Shown here in pieces: positions 16,304 through 25,153 of a DNA stretch of 64,000 nucleotides; the stretch's first letter is position 1; the number at the start of each line of letters is the position of its first letter. Source of the DNA: Vibrio albus (GTDB lineage: Bacteria; Pseudomonadota; Gammaproteobacteria; Enterobacterales; Vibrionaceae); the NCBI RefSeq assembly GCF_003144035.1, contig NZ_QFWT01000015.1:1-64000 (forward strand). The letters run 5' to 3'. The notes beneath the pieces are model-generated. The model was given only the letters and a program-made list of their open reading frames with translations. It was not told the DNA's origin and searched no databases. The position numbers and the translations under genes are program-made.

Positions 16304-16942
16304 ATGAACTGGACTCTATCTCCACAACAAGTTTTTGCGACTTCCCCCATCGTACCAGTGATGGTCATCAAACGGGTTGAAGATGCCGTACCGCTGGCTA
16401 AGGCTCTGTCAGCCGGTGGTATTAATGTGTTTGAAATCACTCTGCGTACTGACGCTGCACTGGAGGCGATCCAGGCGATTGCCACTGCGCTTCCCGATGC
16501 CATGACCGGAGCTGGAACCGTGCTGACCCCGAATCAGTATGACGCTGCCGTCGAAGCCGGTGCAAAATTTATCATCTCGCCGGGAGCGAGTACCCGCTTA
16601 TTGGAACACGCAGCTAAGCAGTCCGTTCCTCTTATTCCGGGGGTATCGACCGCCACGGAAATCATGAATGCGATGGATCTCGGTTATGACCATCTGAAAT
16701 TCTTCCCGGCGGAAGCCAGCGGAGGAGCCAGTGCCCTCAAAGCGATTTCAGCCCCGCTGCCACAGGTCAGCTTCTGTCCGACTGGTGGTGTGAATGTGAA
16801 TAACCTGGCTGACTATCAGGCACTCGACTGCGTGAAAACCGTTGGCGGAACCTGGATGATCCCGGCTGAAGCCATAGATAGTCAGGACTGGGACCGTATT
16901 ACCGAACTGACGAAAGCCGCTCTGGCTGCCGCCAGTAACTAA
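16304..16942 (+). CDS. eda: KDPG aldolase (2-keto-3-deoxy-6-phosphogluconate aldolase)
   Basis: 212 residues, class I aldolase with a TIM-barrel fold. It splits KDPG into pyruvate and glyceraldehyde 3-phosphate, ending the Entner-Doudoroff route. The catalytic glutamate is E44 (FEITLRT) and the Schiff-base lysine is K132 (LKFFPAE). The ATG at 16304, with AGGA upstream, was chosen over a longer frame that starts inside edd. Last gene of the transport-catabolism operon. Confidence 0.94.
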   Translation: MNWTLSPQQVFATSPIVPVMVIKRVEDAVPLAKALSAGGINVFEITLRTDAALEAIQAIATALPDAMTGAGTVLTPNQYDAAVEAGAKFIISPGASTRLLEHAAKQSVPLIPGVSTATEIMNAMDLGYDHLKFFPAEASGGASALKAISAPLPQVSFCPTGGVNVNNLADYQALDCVKTVGGTWMIPAEAIDSQDWDRITELTKAALAAASN

Positions 16943-16961
16943 GGGATGAGGTCAATGATAC

Positions 16962-17000
16962 CATTGCCGGCAGGAAGTCGTTGCCGGGAGTGGTATCCTT
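16962..17000 (+). other. Imperfect hairpin between eda and gntR
   Basis: GATACCA pairs with TGGTATC, and inside it CCGGCA with TGCCGG, separated by small bulges. No U-run follows, so termination would be weak. It could stabilise the operon's 3' end or partly separate gntR transcription. Confidence 0.4.
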
Positions 17001-17015
17001 AACATTGTCATTCAA

Positions 17016-17046
17016 TTGACATACTATTAGCGCCTTGGAATAGAAA
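17016..17046 (+). promoter_or_regulatory. Possible gntR promoter
   Basis: A perfect -35 TTGACA lies at 17016-17021. A weak -10 follows (AATAGA or TAGAAA, spacing 17-19). No GntR operator is seen here, so gntR is probably not autoregulated through that site. Confidence 0.4.
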
Positions 17047-17081
17047 TAATGCGTTAGATAATATATGGAAAGAAACCGAGT

Positions 17082-18089
17082 ATGATCGTCAAAAAGCAAC
17101 GTCCTACACTACAAAACATTGCGGATCAGGTTGGAGTCACCAAAATGACCGTCAGCCGTTATCTCCGTGATCCGGAAAAAGTGTCTAAAGCGGTAGGGGA
17201 AAAAATTGCTCAGGCGGTGGAAGAACTCGGCTATATTCCCAACCGGGCTCCGGATATTCTGTCTAAAGCCAAAAGCTATTCCATTGGCGTACTGCTCCCC
17301 TCTCTGACCAACCAGGTCTTTGCGGAAGTGCTGCGCGGTATTGAAACCGTTATTGAACCTCAAGGCTATCAGGCGATGCTGGCTCACTACGGCTATAGTA
17401 AACGCACCGAAGAAAAACGCATCGAAACCATGCTCTCGTACAATGTGGAAGGTATCATCCTGTCGGAAAGCTACCACACGGAACGGGCGAAACGTATGCT
17501 GAAATCGACCGGTATTCCGGTAGTAGAAATGATGGATTCGGCCTCTCCTCCCCTGCAGCAGGCAGTCGGCTTTGATAATATTAAAGCCAGCCGGGAAATG
17601 ACTGAACAACTGATAGCCAAAGGTCGCAAGCATATTGTTTATCTGGCCGCGCGGATGGATGAACGCACCAAGCAGAAAATTACCGGTTTTGAGCAGGCCA
17701 TGAATGCAGCGGGACTCACGCCTAATGTAGTCAGTACCAAAACTGCCTCTTCCTATACGGTCGGCTCAGAACTGACCCACCTTGCCAGAGAAAAGTATCC
17801 GCACATGGATGGTATCTACTGTACCAACGATGACCTGGCTATCGGTGCGTTGTTCGAATGTCAGCGTTTGGGACTGAAAGTACCGGAAGATATCTCCATT
17901 GCTGGTTTCCATGGCCATGATATTACATCTGTCGTCAATCCAACGCTGGCAACCGTGATCACGCCACGTGAAGAGATGGGAACCATCGCTGCAGAGCAGC
18001 TGCTGCACCGAATCACCCATCCCGGAGAAAAAATTCAAAATAAGATTATCGAATTGCCAACCCAGATCTATTTTGGGGAAAGCCTTTAA
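17082..18089 (+). CDS. gntR: Gluconate-responsive LacI-family repressor GntR
   Basis: 335 residues. The N-terminal LacI helix-turn-helix (IADQVGVTKMTVSRYL, residues 13-28) is nearly the same as in E. coli GntR. Hinge motifs RAPDILS and GVLLPSLTNQVF and a sugar-binding domain follow, including FHGHDI near residue 278. GntR releases DNA when it binds gluconate or 6-phosphogluconate (family knowledge). Two matching operators lie at 10903-10939 before dctP, about 6 kb upstream, tying the regulator to the TRAP/ED operon. Confidence 0.93.
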   Translation: MIVKKQRPTLQNIADQVGVTKMTVSRYLRDPEKVSKAVGEKIAQAVEELGYIPNRAPDILSKAKSYSIGVLLPSLTNQVFAEVLRGIETVIEPQGYQAMLAHYGYSKRTEEKRIETMLSYNVEGIILSESYHTERAKRMLKSTGIPVVEMMDSASPPLQQAVGFDNIKASREMTEQLIAKGRKHIVYLAARMDERTKQKITGFEQAMNAAGLTPNVVSTKTASSYTVGSELTHLAREKYPHMDGIYCTNDDLAIGALFECQRLGLKVPEDISIAGFHGHDITSVVNPTLATVITPREEMGTIAAEQLLHRITHPGEKIQNKIIELPTQIYFGESL

Positions 18090-18103
18090 GGAAGCTAACC
18101 CAC

Positions 18104-18198
18104 CAAGCCGGTATCGAACACAGACACGCATAAATCCTTACCTGGATCTCCGCCGCGCCATCTATGGCGCAGAGGGTCTGCTTATCGATACCGACTTG
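18104..18198. repeat. ~95-bp palindromic element in the gntR/ibpA convergent gap
   Basis: Outer arms CAAGCCGGTATCG (18104-18116) and CGATACCGACTTG (18186-18198) are complementary at 12 of 13 positions. An inner hairpin GCGCCATCTATGGCGC lies at 18155-18170, offset towards one side. The layout resembles the elements at 4519 and 45571, though the sequence is diverged. It encodes no plausible protein. Confidence 0.65.
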
Positions 18199-18249
18199 AT
18201 GCCTTGCAGTAATATCATTCAGATAACGTTAAGGTTATCTCAATAAAAG

Positions 18250-18278
18250 CAAAAAGAGCGCCTAACACAGGCGCTCTT
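18250..18278 (-). terminator. Terminator of ibpA (possibly bidirectional)
   Basis: AAGAGCGCCT and AGGCGCTCTT form a 10-bp stem with a 5-nt loop. On the minus strand it is followed by TTT and then GCTTTT, 46 nt beyond the ibpA stop. It may also serve gntR from the other side. Confidence 0.8.
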
Positions 18279-18323
18279 GTTCACTCATCTGACTCTCTGG
18301 TCAGGCTGCTTCGGGTCAGTTAA

Positions 18324-18761
18324 CTACTTTCCCTCAAGCAGGTTTCCACTGTTAATCGCGATTTTCCGAGGCTGCATGGCTTCAGGGATTTCGCGCTCTA
18401 AATCAACATGCAGCAGACCATTTTCCATGGTTGCTCCAATCACTTTGACGTAATCCGCTAACTGGAACTTACGCTCAAAGTTGCGCTCAGCAATACCCTG
18501 ATAGACGTACTTTCTGTCTTCGTCTGATTTATGCTCACCACGAACAATCAGTACATTCTCTTTCTGAGTAATATCCAGCTGTTCTTCGGCAAAACCCGCA
18601 ACCGCCATAGTAATGCGGTACTTATTCTCGTCCTTCTGCTCGATGTTGTATGGTGGGTAGCCATTGGATGCGTTTTTCGCCGATCCTGCTTCCATCATGT
18701 CAAACAGACGATCAAAGCCGATTGCGTTACGATATAGTGGTGTGAAATCTACAGTTCTCAT
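18324..18761 (-). CDS. ibpA: Small heat-shock protein IbpA
   Basis: 145 residues. IbpA is an ATP-independent holdase that binds unfolding proteins in aggregates and hands them to DnaK/ClpB. The alpha-crystallin domain spans about residues 30-125, with an AVAGF motif and an A..ENGLL-type C-terminal block; an N-terminal FDRLF motif is present. The ATG at 18761 follows a GAGGA site; a longer frame from 18785 is less likely. The upstream region carries a sigma-32 promoter and a ROSE-like thermometer that would hide the ribosome site at low temperature. Confidence 0.93.
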   Translation of the reverse strand: MRTVDFTPLYRNAIGFDRLFDMMEAGSAKNASNGYPPYNIEQKDENKYRITMAVAGFAEEQLDITQKENVLIVRGEHKSDEDRKYVYQGIAERNFERKFQLADYVKVIGATMENGLLHVDLEREIPEAMQPRKIAINSGNLLEGK

Positions 18762-18764
18762 GGT

Positions 18765-18789
18765 GCTATCCTCATAAATAAGCAATAGC
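18765..18789 (-). promoter_or_regulatory. ROSE-like RNA thermometer hairpin of ibpA
   Basis: On the minus strand GCTATTGCT (18789-18781) faces GAGGATAGC (18773-18765), which contains the ribosome-binding site. GCTAT/ATAGC pair perfectly; the remainder (TGCT against GAGG) fits the mismatched UUGCU/anti-SD pairing known from ROSE elements. It lies directly before the ibpA ATG, as in enterobacterial and rhizobial heat-shock genes. Confidence 0.65.
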
Positions 18790-18960
18790 CTTAAACTGAC
18801 CCTTTCTCGCGGGCGTTTAAGGTAATTAGCTCAAACATTCCTTACCGGACATGCCTGTCTAATTTGCGTTTACATTGTGTGCTTTCCTTTATGTTTGTCG
18901 CGACGGCGACCAAACAGGACAAGCGGTTCCGGGGCCCATTTGGCATCCCCTTCACTATTA

Positions 18961-18988
18961 ATATAGGTCTGCAATCTCGGCTTTCAAG
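18961..18988 (-). promoter_or_regulatory. Predicted sigma-32 promoter of ibpA
   Basis: Minus strand: CTTGAAA (18988-18982, inside CCCCCTTGAAA), a 14-bp spacer and CCTATAT (18967-18961). This resembles the heat-shock sigma-32 consensus CTTGAA-N14-CCCATNT. It predicts a leader of about 190 nt, with further GC-rich hairpins in between. Confidence 0.6.
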
Positions 18989-19025
18989 GGGGAAAATCAA
19001 AAAATTTTTCCCTACATTTCTCTTA

Positions 19026-19056
19026 ATAAAAAAAGCACCACCCGAAGGTAGTGCTT
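19026..19056 (-). terminator. Intrinsic terminator of the dnaA-dnaN-recF-gyrB operon
   Basis: On the minus strand AAGCACTACC pairs with GGTGGTGCTT around a TTCG tetraloop, followed by seven or more U residues. It is 25 nt after the gyrB stop. Confidence 0.93.
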
Positions 19057-19081
19057 AAAATAATCGATGAAAAATAGACGA

Positions 19082-21502
19082 TTACACGTCCAGGTTAGCC
19101 ACTTTCAGGGCGTTATCTTCGATAAAGTGACGACGAGGCTCAACCTGGTCACCCATCAGGGTAGTGAACAGCTGATCGGCACCAACAGCATCATCAATCG
19201 TCACCTGCATCATACGGCGAGTTTCAGGGTCCATGGTGGTTTCCCACAGCTGATCCGGGTTCATCTCACCCAGACCTTTGTAGCGCTGACGGCTCAGGCC
19301 ACGACGAGATTCCTTAACCAGCCAGCTCAGGGCATCAGCAAAACTGCTAACCAGTTGAGTACGCTCACCACGTTTGATGTAAGCGCCCTCTTCCAGCAGA
19401 CCATCAAGAGCTTCTGACAAGTCAGCCAGACGGCCATATTCTTTAGAGCCCAGCATGTCGACGCCCAGAACATAGTCATGTTCAACACCATGGGTACGCA
19501 CAATAAATTTCGCCAGGCTGACATTCAACTCTGCGTGTTTTTCAACTTCAAAGCTGTACTGGCTCGCCCCGGTTTCCTTCGTATTCAGCTGCTCAACCAG
19601 ACGGCTAGCCCAAGCTTCAACCGCAGCCTCATCATGGCACATTTCCGCCGTTAGGCGAGGCACATAAATCAATTCATGCACCAATGCTTTCGGGTAACCA
19701 CGGCTCATGCGATCCACCAGCTTCATACCGGCATTATACTGCTGAACCAGTTTTTCCAGGGCTTCGCCGGTAAAGGCTGGCGCTTCAGGGTTAACATGCA
19801 GAGAGGCATTATCCAGAGCCAGAGAAATTTCATACTGCTCCATCGCATCTTCATCTTTGATGTACTGTTCCTGCTTACCTTTCTTCACTTTATATAGCGG
19901 TGGCTGAGCAATATAAATATAACCACGCTCGATAAGTTCCGGCATTTGACGATAGAAGAAGGTCAGCAACAGGGTACGGATGTGAGAACCATCCACATCG
20001 GCATCGGTCATGATAATGATGTTGTGGTAACGCAGTTTGTCCGGGTTGTATTCGTCCCGGCCGATACCACAGCCCAGAGCCGTGATCAGCGTTGCCACTT
20101 CCTGAGAAGACAGCATCTTGTCAAAGCGGGCTTTCTCAACGTTCAGGATCTTACCTTTCAGCGGCAGAATAGCCTGATTCTTACGGTTACGTCCCTGCTT
20201 GGCTGAACCGCCAGCAGAGTCCCCTTCCACAATATACAGTTCGGACAGCGCCGGATCTTTTTCCTGACAGTCCGCCAGTTTACCCGGCAGACCTGCAAGG
20301 TCCAGAGCACCTTTACGGCGGGTCATTTCACGGGCTTTACGCGCCGCTTCACGGGCACGGGCAGCATCGATAATTTTAGAACAAACAATCTTAGCTTCGT
20401 TCGGGTTTTCCACCAAGAACTCAGACAGCTTCTCACCCATCGCGGATTCAACAGCAGATTTCACTTCTGAAGAAACCAGCTTGTCTTTAGTCTGGCTGGA
20501 AAATTTAGGATCAGGAACCTTAACCGATACCACTGCCGTCAGACCTTCACGGGCATCATCACCAGACGTCGACGCTTTCGCCTTCTTGGAGAAACCTTCT
20601 TTGTCCATAAAATTATTCAGCGTACGGGTCAGCGCCGCACGGAAACCCGCCAAGTGAGTACCACCATCACGCTGAGGAATGTTATTGGTGTAGCAGTAGA
20701 TATTTTCCTGGAAACCGTCGTTCCATTGCATCGCCACTTCCACCGCAATACCGTCTTCTTCACGTTCGAAATCGAAATGGAAGATCTTCTGATGAATCGG
20801 GGTCTTGTTCACATTCAGGTGTTCAACGAAAGCCTGAATGCCCCCTTCAAACATAAAGTGATCCTGCTTATCCGCTTCACGTTCATCCACCAGATTAATG
20901 GATACCCCAGAGTTCAGGAAAGAAAGTTCACGCAGACGTTTCGCCAGAATTTCGTAGTGGAATTCGATATTGGTAAAGGTCTCTTCACTCGGCCAGAAAC
21001 GAATGGTCGTACCGGTTTTATCGGTCTCGCCAATCACCTTTAGCGGTTCTTCCGGCTCACCATGGCGGTAGGTTTGAGTATGAATAGAACCACCACGGTG
21101 AATAGTCAGAGTGACCTTTTCAGACAGGGCGTTTACTACCGACACACCCACGCCGTGCAGGCCGCCAGAAACCTTGTATGAGTTATCATCGAACTTACCA
21201 CCTGCGTGTAGTACGGTCATGATAACTTCCGCTGCCGAGACCTGCTCTTCTTCGTGCATTTCTGTCGGAATGCCACGTCCGTCATCCTGAACGGATACCG
21301 AGTTATCTTCATGGATAGTCACAATGATGTCGTTACAGTGGCCAGCCAACGCTTCATCGATGGAGTTATCCACAACCTCGAATACCATATGGTGAAGACC
21401 GGTACCATCATCCGTGTCGCCGATGTACATCCCCGGACGCTTACGTACTGCGTCCAGACCTTTCAGTACCTTAATACTCGATGAATCGTAATTTTCCGCC
21501 AT
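19082..21502 (-). CDS. gyrB: DNA gyrase subunit B
   Basis: 806 residues, the Vibrio/E. coli length. GyrB provides ATPase activity for negative supercoiling with GyrA. The GHKL ATPase motifs (VDNSIDEALAGH near residue 44 and GGLHGVGVSVVNAL near 113) and TOPRIM motifs (EGDSAGG near 424, DADVDGSHIRTLL near 498) are intact. The ~170-residue insert typical of proteobacterial GyrB lies in the C-terminal half. It is 18 nt after recF and ends the operon. Confidence 0.98.
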   Translation of the reverse strand: MAENYDSSSIKVLKGLDAVRKRPGMYIGDTDDGTGLHHMVFEVVDNSIDEALAGHCNDIIVTIHEDNSVSVQDDGRGIPTEMHEEEQVSAAEVIMTVLHAGGKFDDNSYKVSGGLHGVGVSVVNALSEKVTLTIHRGGSIHTQTYRHGEPEEPLKVIGETDKTGTTIRFWPSEETFTNIEFHYEILAKRLRELSFLNSGVSINLVDEREADKQDHFMFEGGIQAFVEHLNVNKTPIHQKIFHFDFEREEDGIAVEVAMQWNDGFQENIYCYTNNIPQRDGGTHLAGFRAALTRTLNNFMDKEGFSKKAKASTSGDDAREGLTAVVSVKVPDPKFSSQTKDKLVSSEVKSAVESAMGEKLSEFLVENPNEAKIVCSKIIDAARAREAARKAREMTRRKGALDLAGLPGKLADCQEKDPALSELYIVEGDSAGGSAKQGRNRKNQAILPLKGKILNVEKARFDKMLSSQEVATLITALGCGIGRDEYNPDKLRYHNIIIMTDADVDGSHIRTLLLTFFYRQMPELIERGYIYIAQPPLYKVKKGKQEQYIKDEDAMEQYEISLALDNASLHVNPEAPAFTGEALEKLVQQYNAGMKLVDRMSRGYPKALVHELIYVPRLTAEMCHDEAAVEAWASRLVEQLNTKETGASQYSFEVEKHAELNVSLAKFIVRTHGVEHDYVLGVDMLGSKEYGRLADLSEALDGLLEEGAYIKRGERTQLVSSFADALSWLVKESRRGLSRQRYKGLGEMNPDQLWETTMDPETRRMMQVTIDDAVGADQLFTTLMGDQVEPRRHFIEDNALKVANLDV

Positions 21503-21520
21503 GAGTTACTCTCTCATTAG

Positions 21521-22600
21521 TTATCCTTGCTCTATTTTGCCATGTTCCACATGAAACATCCTGCTATTTTTGTCTTGCATATCTGCAACTTGACTAGCAG
21601 TAATAGAGCTTACAAAAACCTGTGCCCCCGTCTGTTTTAAGCAGCTTGCTAACCGCTCACGACGTTGACTGTCTAATTCTGATGCAAAGTCATCTATCAG
21701 ATAGATACATTGCTTTCCGGTCACCTGAGTTAAATGTTGTCCCTGCGCTACCCGCAGTGCACACACCATTAACTTAAGCTGACCACGAGACAACACATCT
21801 TCCACCGGAGTGCCGTTCACTTTGATTCTGAGATCGGCTTTATTAGGTCCACTGAATGTGTAACCAAGATGCTGGTCTCTCTCGAAATTATTTTCAAGGA
21901 TGTCCCGGTATGGGGTGGTTTTATCCCAGCCACGATAATACGTAAGCTGAATATCGAACTCCGGGAGAAAATGTCGGCAGATGTCTTCTGCTACCCCTTT
22001 AACCTGCTCAACATAATGAGCACGCCAGTGACTGATATTTTCTGCCAGCTCGGCCAGTTCCCGGTCCCAGTAACTCAGTTCCCGGTAACTGTGGGCATTT
22101 TTCAGCAGAGCATTCCGTTGTTTATTCAGCCGTTTCAGCCGGTTCCAGGCATCATAAAACTGCGGTTCGGTATGAAATACCCCCCAGTCAATAAATGCCC
22201 GTCGGTGTTTCGGCCCATCAGTCAACAGGTCAAAGCCTTCCGGATGGATCAACTGCAGAGGCAGCACCTGTGCCAACTGAGATATCTTTTGCCCGGACTG
22301 ACCGCCTATTTTAACCTCTGTAGAGCCATCGCGCTGTTTATTTATGCCAACAGGCAGCTCAAATTGATCCGGGTTCAAAAAACGGCCGTGAACGAACAGC
22401 TCATTACATTCATTCTGGATAATACGTCCAGTCAGAGAGCTCTTAAAAGAACGACCATGTCCCAGCAGATAAATGGCTTCAAGCACACTGGTTTTTCCGC
22501 TGCCATTCGGGCCGATAAGAAAATTAAAGCCTGATGACAGTTCAATATCACAGGCTTTAATATTGCGAAATTGCTGAACGATTAAGCGTGTCAGAGGCAT
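21521..22600 (-). CDS. recF: DNA replication and repair protein RecF
   Basis: 359 residues, SMC-like ATPase. RecF loads RecA at single-strand gaps with RecO and RecR. Walker A GPNGSGKT is at residues 30-37, the ABC signature SRGQLKLM near 270, and Walker B YLIDDFASELD near 300. It follows dnaN by 15 nt. The codons for the C-terminal MFHVEH carry a parS-like palindrome (21543-21558). Confidence 0.97.
   Translation of the reverse strand: MPLTRLIVQQFRNIKACDIELSSGFNFLIGPNGSGKTSVLEAIYLLGHGRSFKSSLTGRIIQNECNELFVHGRFLNPDQFELPVGINKQRDGSTEVKIGGQSGQKISQLAQVLPLQLIHPEGFDLLTDGPKHRRAFIDWGVFHTEPQFYDAWNRLKRLNKQRNALLKNAHSYRELSYWDRELAELAENISHWRAHYVEQVKGVAEDICRHFLPEFDIQLTYYRGWDKTTPYRDILENNFERDQHLGYTFSGPNKADLRIKVNGTPVEDVLSRGQLKLMVCALRVAQGQHLTQVTGKQCIYLIDDFASELDSQRRERLASCLKQTGAQVFVSSITASQVADMQDKNSRMFHVEHGKIEQG
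21543..21558. promoter_or_regulatory. Candidate parS site inside recF
   Basis: TGTTCCACATGAAACA matches the parS consensus TGTTTCACGTGAAACA at 14 of 16 positions and can be extended by one complementary base on each side. It is about 14.5 kb from parB and 11 kb from oriC, within the zone where chromosomal parS sites cluster. No better match was noticed elsewhere in the window. Confidence 0.45.
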
Positions 22601-22615
22601 GAGTCTCGCCTGATC

Positions 22616-23716
22616 TTACAGTCGGATCGGCATAACCACATACATGGCACTGTCATCAGCGGCGTTTTCAATCAGGGCACTGGCATTTGCATCCGACATA
22701 GATACCCGCACTGTGTCACATTTCAGGGTATTCAGCACATCCAGCACATAACTGACGTTAAAGCCGATTTCCAGCTCTTCCCCCTCAAAGCTGACATCCA
22801 GCATCTCTTCCGCTTCTTCCTGTTCCGGGTTATTGGCGGTAATACGCATTTCACTGCCATCAAGATTCACCCTCACGCCACGGAATTTTTCATTGGACAA
22901 GATGGCTGCCCGGGAAAAAGCCTGACGCAGACCTTCACACCCGGCTTCCAGCGTTTTGTTGGTATTCTGTGGCAGTACCCGGCGGTAATCCGGAAAACGA
23001 CCGTCTACCAGCTTAGACGTAAAGATAAAATTGTTTACATCCGCACGCAGATTCGACTGACCAATCTGCAATGTCACGGGATTTTCCGGAGCGTCCAGCA
23101 AACGCACCAGCTCCTGAATACCTTTACGCGGTACGATGACCTGCTGAGAATCCGGCACCGCTTCAAGAGTCATCTGTGCCACCGCCATACGGTGGCCGTC
23201 GGTAGCGACAGAACGCAAAGTATTGCCGTCAATCTCAAACAGCATACCATTCAGGTAATAACGTACATCCTGATTGGCCATAGAGAACTGAGTTTTTTCA
23301 ATCAGACCCCGTAACTGAGCCTGAGTGACGGTAATTTCCAGTTCACTCTGCCAGTCTTCGATATTAGGGAAGTCATTTGCCGGCAGGGTCGCCAGTGAAA
23401 AGCGACTGCGTCCGGAACGAACCTGAACCCGATCCCCTTCCAGAATCACCGTTATAACGGCCTCATCGGGCAGTCCACGACAGATATCGAGAAACTTACG
23501 CGAAGGAACGGTAATACTACCGGCTTCTGAATCCCCTTCCAGACTAAGTCGGGCAACCAGCTCAACTTCCAGATCGGTGGCCGTCATGGTCAGGGTATTA
23601 TTGTCGACTTTCAGCAGCAGGTTACCCAGTATAGGTAAGGTCGGACGCCCGCCCAGAGCACCGGACACCTGTTGCAGAGGCTTAAGTAATTGACTGCGCG
23701 CAATAGTAAATTTCAT
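22616..23716 (-). CDS. dnaN: DNA polymerase III beta subunit (sliding clamp)
   Basis: 366 residues, three repeated clamp domains of about 120 residues each. The dimer encircles DNA and tethers polymerases. The C-terminal VMPIRL (last six residues), which lines the client-binding pocket, is present. It follows dnaA by 33 nt and precedes recF by 15 nt. Confidence 0.98.
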   Translation of the reverse strand: MKFTIARSQLLKPLQQVSGALGGRPTLPILGNLLLKVDNNTLTMTATDLEVELVARLSLEGDSEAGSITVPSRKFLDICRGLPDEAVITVILEGDRVQVRSGRSRFSLATLPANDFPNIEDWQSELEITVTQAQLRGLIEKTQFSMANQDVRYYLNGMLFEIDGNTLRSVATDGHRMAVAQMTLEAVPDSQQVIVPRKGIQELVRLLDAPENPVTLQIGQSNLRADVNNFIFTSKLVDGRFPDYRRVLPQNTNKTLEAGCEGLRQAFSRAAILSNEKFRGVRVNLDGSEMRITANNPEQEEAEEMLDVSFEGEELEIGFNVSYVLDVLNTLKCDTVRVSMSDANASALIENAADDSAMYVVMPIRL

Positions 23717-23749
23717 AGTTGTCTCTTAGTGATTTGTCACAATCAGTCA

Positions 23750-25153
23750 TTAAGAAGAAAGGGTGCGGATCAAATTAGAATAATCTTCTTTGATATCGTG
23801 ACTCTCTTCACGCAGTTGATCGATCTTACGACAGGCGTGCAGCACTGTAGTATGGTCACGACCACCAAAAGCATCACCAATTTCTGGCAGACTATGGTTG
23901 GTCAGCTCTTTCGCCAGAGCCATCGCCAACTGGCGAGGACGCGCGACAGAACGGGAACGACGCTTGGACAGCAAGTCCGCGACCTTAATTTTATAATATT
24001 CAGCCACCGTTTTCTGAATATTATCGATAGTGACCAGCTTTTCCTGCAGTGCGAGCAGATCCCGAAGTGCCTCACGTACGAAATCAATGGTAATAGGACG
24101 GCCGGTAAAGTTAGCATTGGCGATCACACGGTTCAGTGCACCTTCCAGCTCACGTACGTTTGAACGCAGACGCTTAGCGATAAAAAATGCGACTTCATCC
24201 GCCAGATGGATCTGGTGGTCTTCCGCTTTTTTCATCAGAATCGCTACCCGGGTTTCCAGTTCCGGTGGCTCAATCGCGACCGTCAGCCCCCAGCCAAAGC
24301 GAGACTTAAGACGGTCTTCCACCCCATTGATTTCTTTCGGGTAACGGTCAGAAGTCAGGATGATCTGTTGGTTGCCTTCCAGCAATGCATTAAAGGTATG
24401 GAAAAACTCTTCCTGAGAGCGCTCTTTATTAGCAAAAAACTGAATATCATCGATCAGCAGAGCGTCAACGCTACGGTAATAACGCTTAAATTCTTCGATG
24501 GCATTGTTCTGCAACGCTTTCACCATATCCTGAACAAAACGCTCCGAATGCATATACACCACTTTGGCATTCGGCTTATTATCCACTATCGCGTTGCCAA
24601 CCGCATGCAACAGGTGGGTTTTACCCAGACCGGTACCGCCATAAAGAAAGAGAGGGTTATAAGCTGCACCCGGATTATCCGCGACCTGACGAGCCGCAGC
24701 CAGCCCCAACTGGTTCGACTTACCTTCAACAAAATTGTTGAACTTATGCTTAGGGTTCACGTTGGAACGGTGATTAATATTCACGACCTCGGATTCATCA
24801 TCCCAGGTTTTGTGGACCGGTCTCTGTGCCTGCAGGCGCGCGGGCGCGGAAGATTCCGCCGCCACATCCGCTGGGGTCTTCTTTGGAACCTGAGCAGCAG
24901 GCTGTGTCGGACGACTGCCGACTTCAAAACGCAGATTAGGGATATCTGAACCGCAAAATTCCTGCAACAGACGAGTGATGCTATTCAGATATTTGTCACG
25001 CACCCAGTCCAGTACAAAACGGTTGGGGGCAAATAACGTCAGGGTGTTGTCATTGAGCTCCGCCTGTAACGGTCTGACCCACATGCTGAATTCTGTAGCT
25101 GGTAGCTCTTCCTGAAGCTGTTGCAGACATTGCAACCAAAGCGAAGATGACAC
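23750..25153 (-). CDS. dnaA: Chromosomal replication initiator DnaA
   Basis: 467 residues. Domain I (1-80) binds helicase partners; domain II (about 81-130) is a proline/alanine-rich linker. The AAA+ domain III has Walker A GGTGLGKT at 172-179 and LLIDDIQFF as Walker B. Domain IV ends with GGRDHTTVLHACRKI, which contacts DnaA boxes. The GTG at 25153, preceded by GGGGG, gives the standard Vibrio length; an upstream start near 25237 would add 28 non-conserved residues. First gene of the operon; it probably represses itself through the boxes upstream. Confidence 0.97.
   Translation of the reverse strand: MSSSLWLQCLQQLQEELPATEFSMWVRPLQAELNDNTLTLFAPNRFVLDWVRDKYLNSITRLLQEFCGSDIPNLRFEVGSRPTQPAAQVPKKTPADVAAESSAPARLQAQRPVHKTWDDESEVVNINHRSNVNPKHKFNNFVEGKSNQLGLAAARQVADNPGAAYNPLFLYGGTGLGKTHLLHAVGNAIVDNKPNAKVVYMHSERFVQDMVKALQNNAIEEFKRYYRSVDALLIDDIQFFANKERSQEEFFHTFNALLEGNQQIILTSDRYPKEINGVEDRLKSRFGWGLTVAIEPPELETRVAILMKKAEDHQIHLADEVAFFIAKRLRSNVRELEGALNRVIANANFTGRPITIDFVREALRDLLALQEKLVTIDNIQKTVAEYYKIKVADLLSKRRSRSVARPRQLAMALAKELTNHSLPEIGDAFGGRDHTTVLHACRKIDQLREESHDIKEDYSNLIRTLSS

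Noticed and set aside
18104..18198. Integron attC or tRNA gene
   Set aside because: The inverted repeat lacks the attC core (RYYYAAC/GTTRRRY) ends, and no cloverleaf or T-loop GTTCRA pattern fits.
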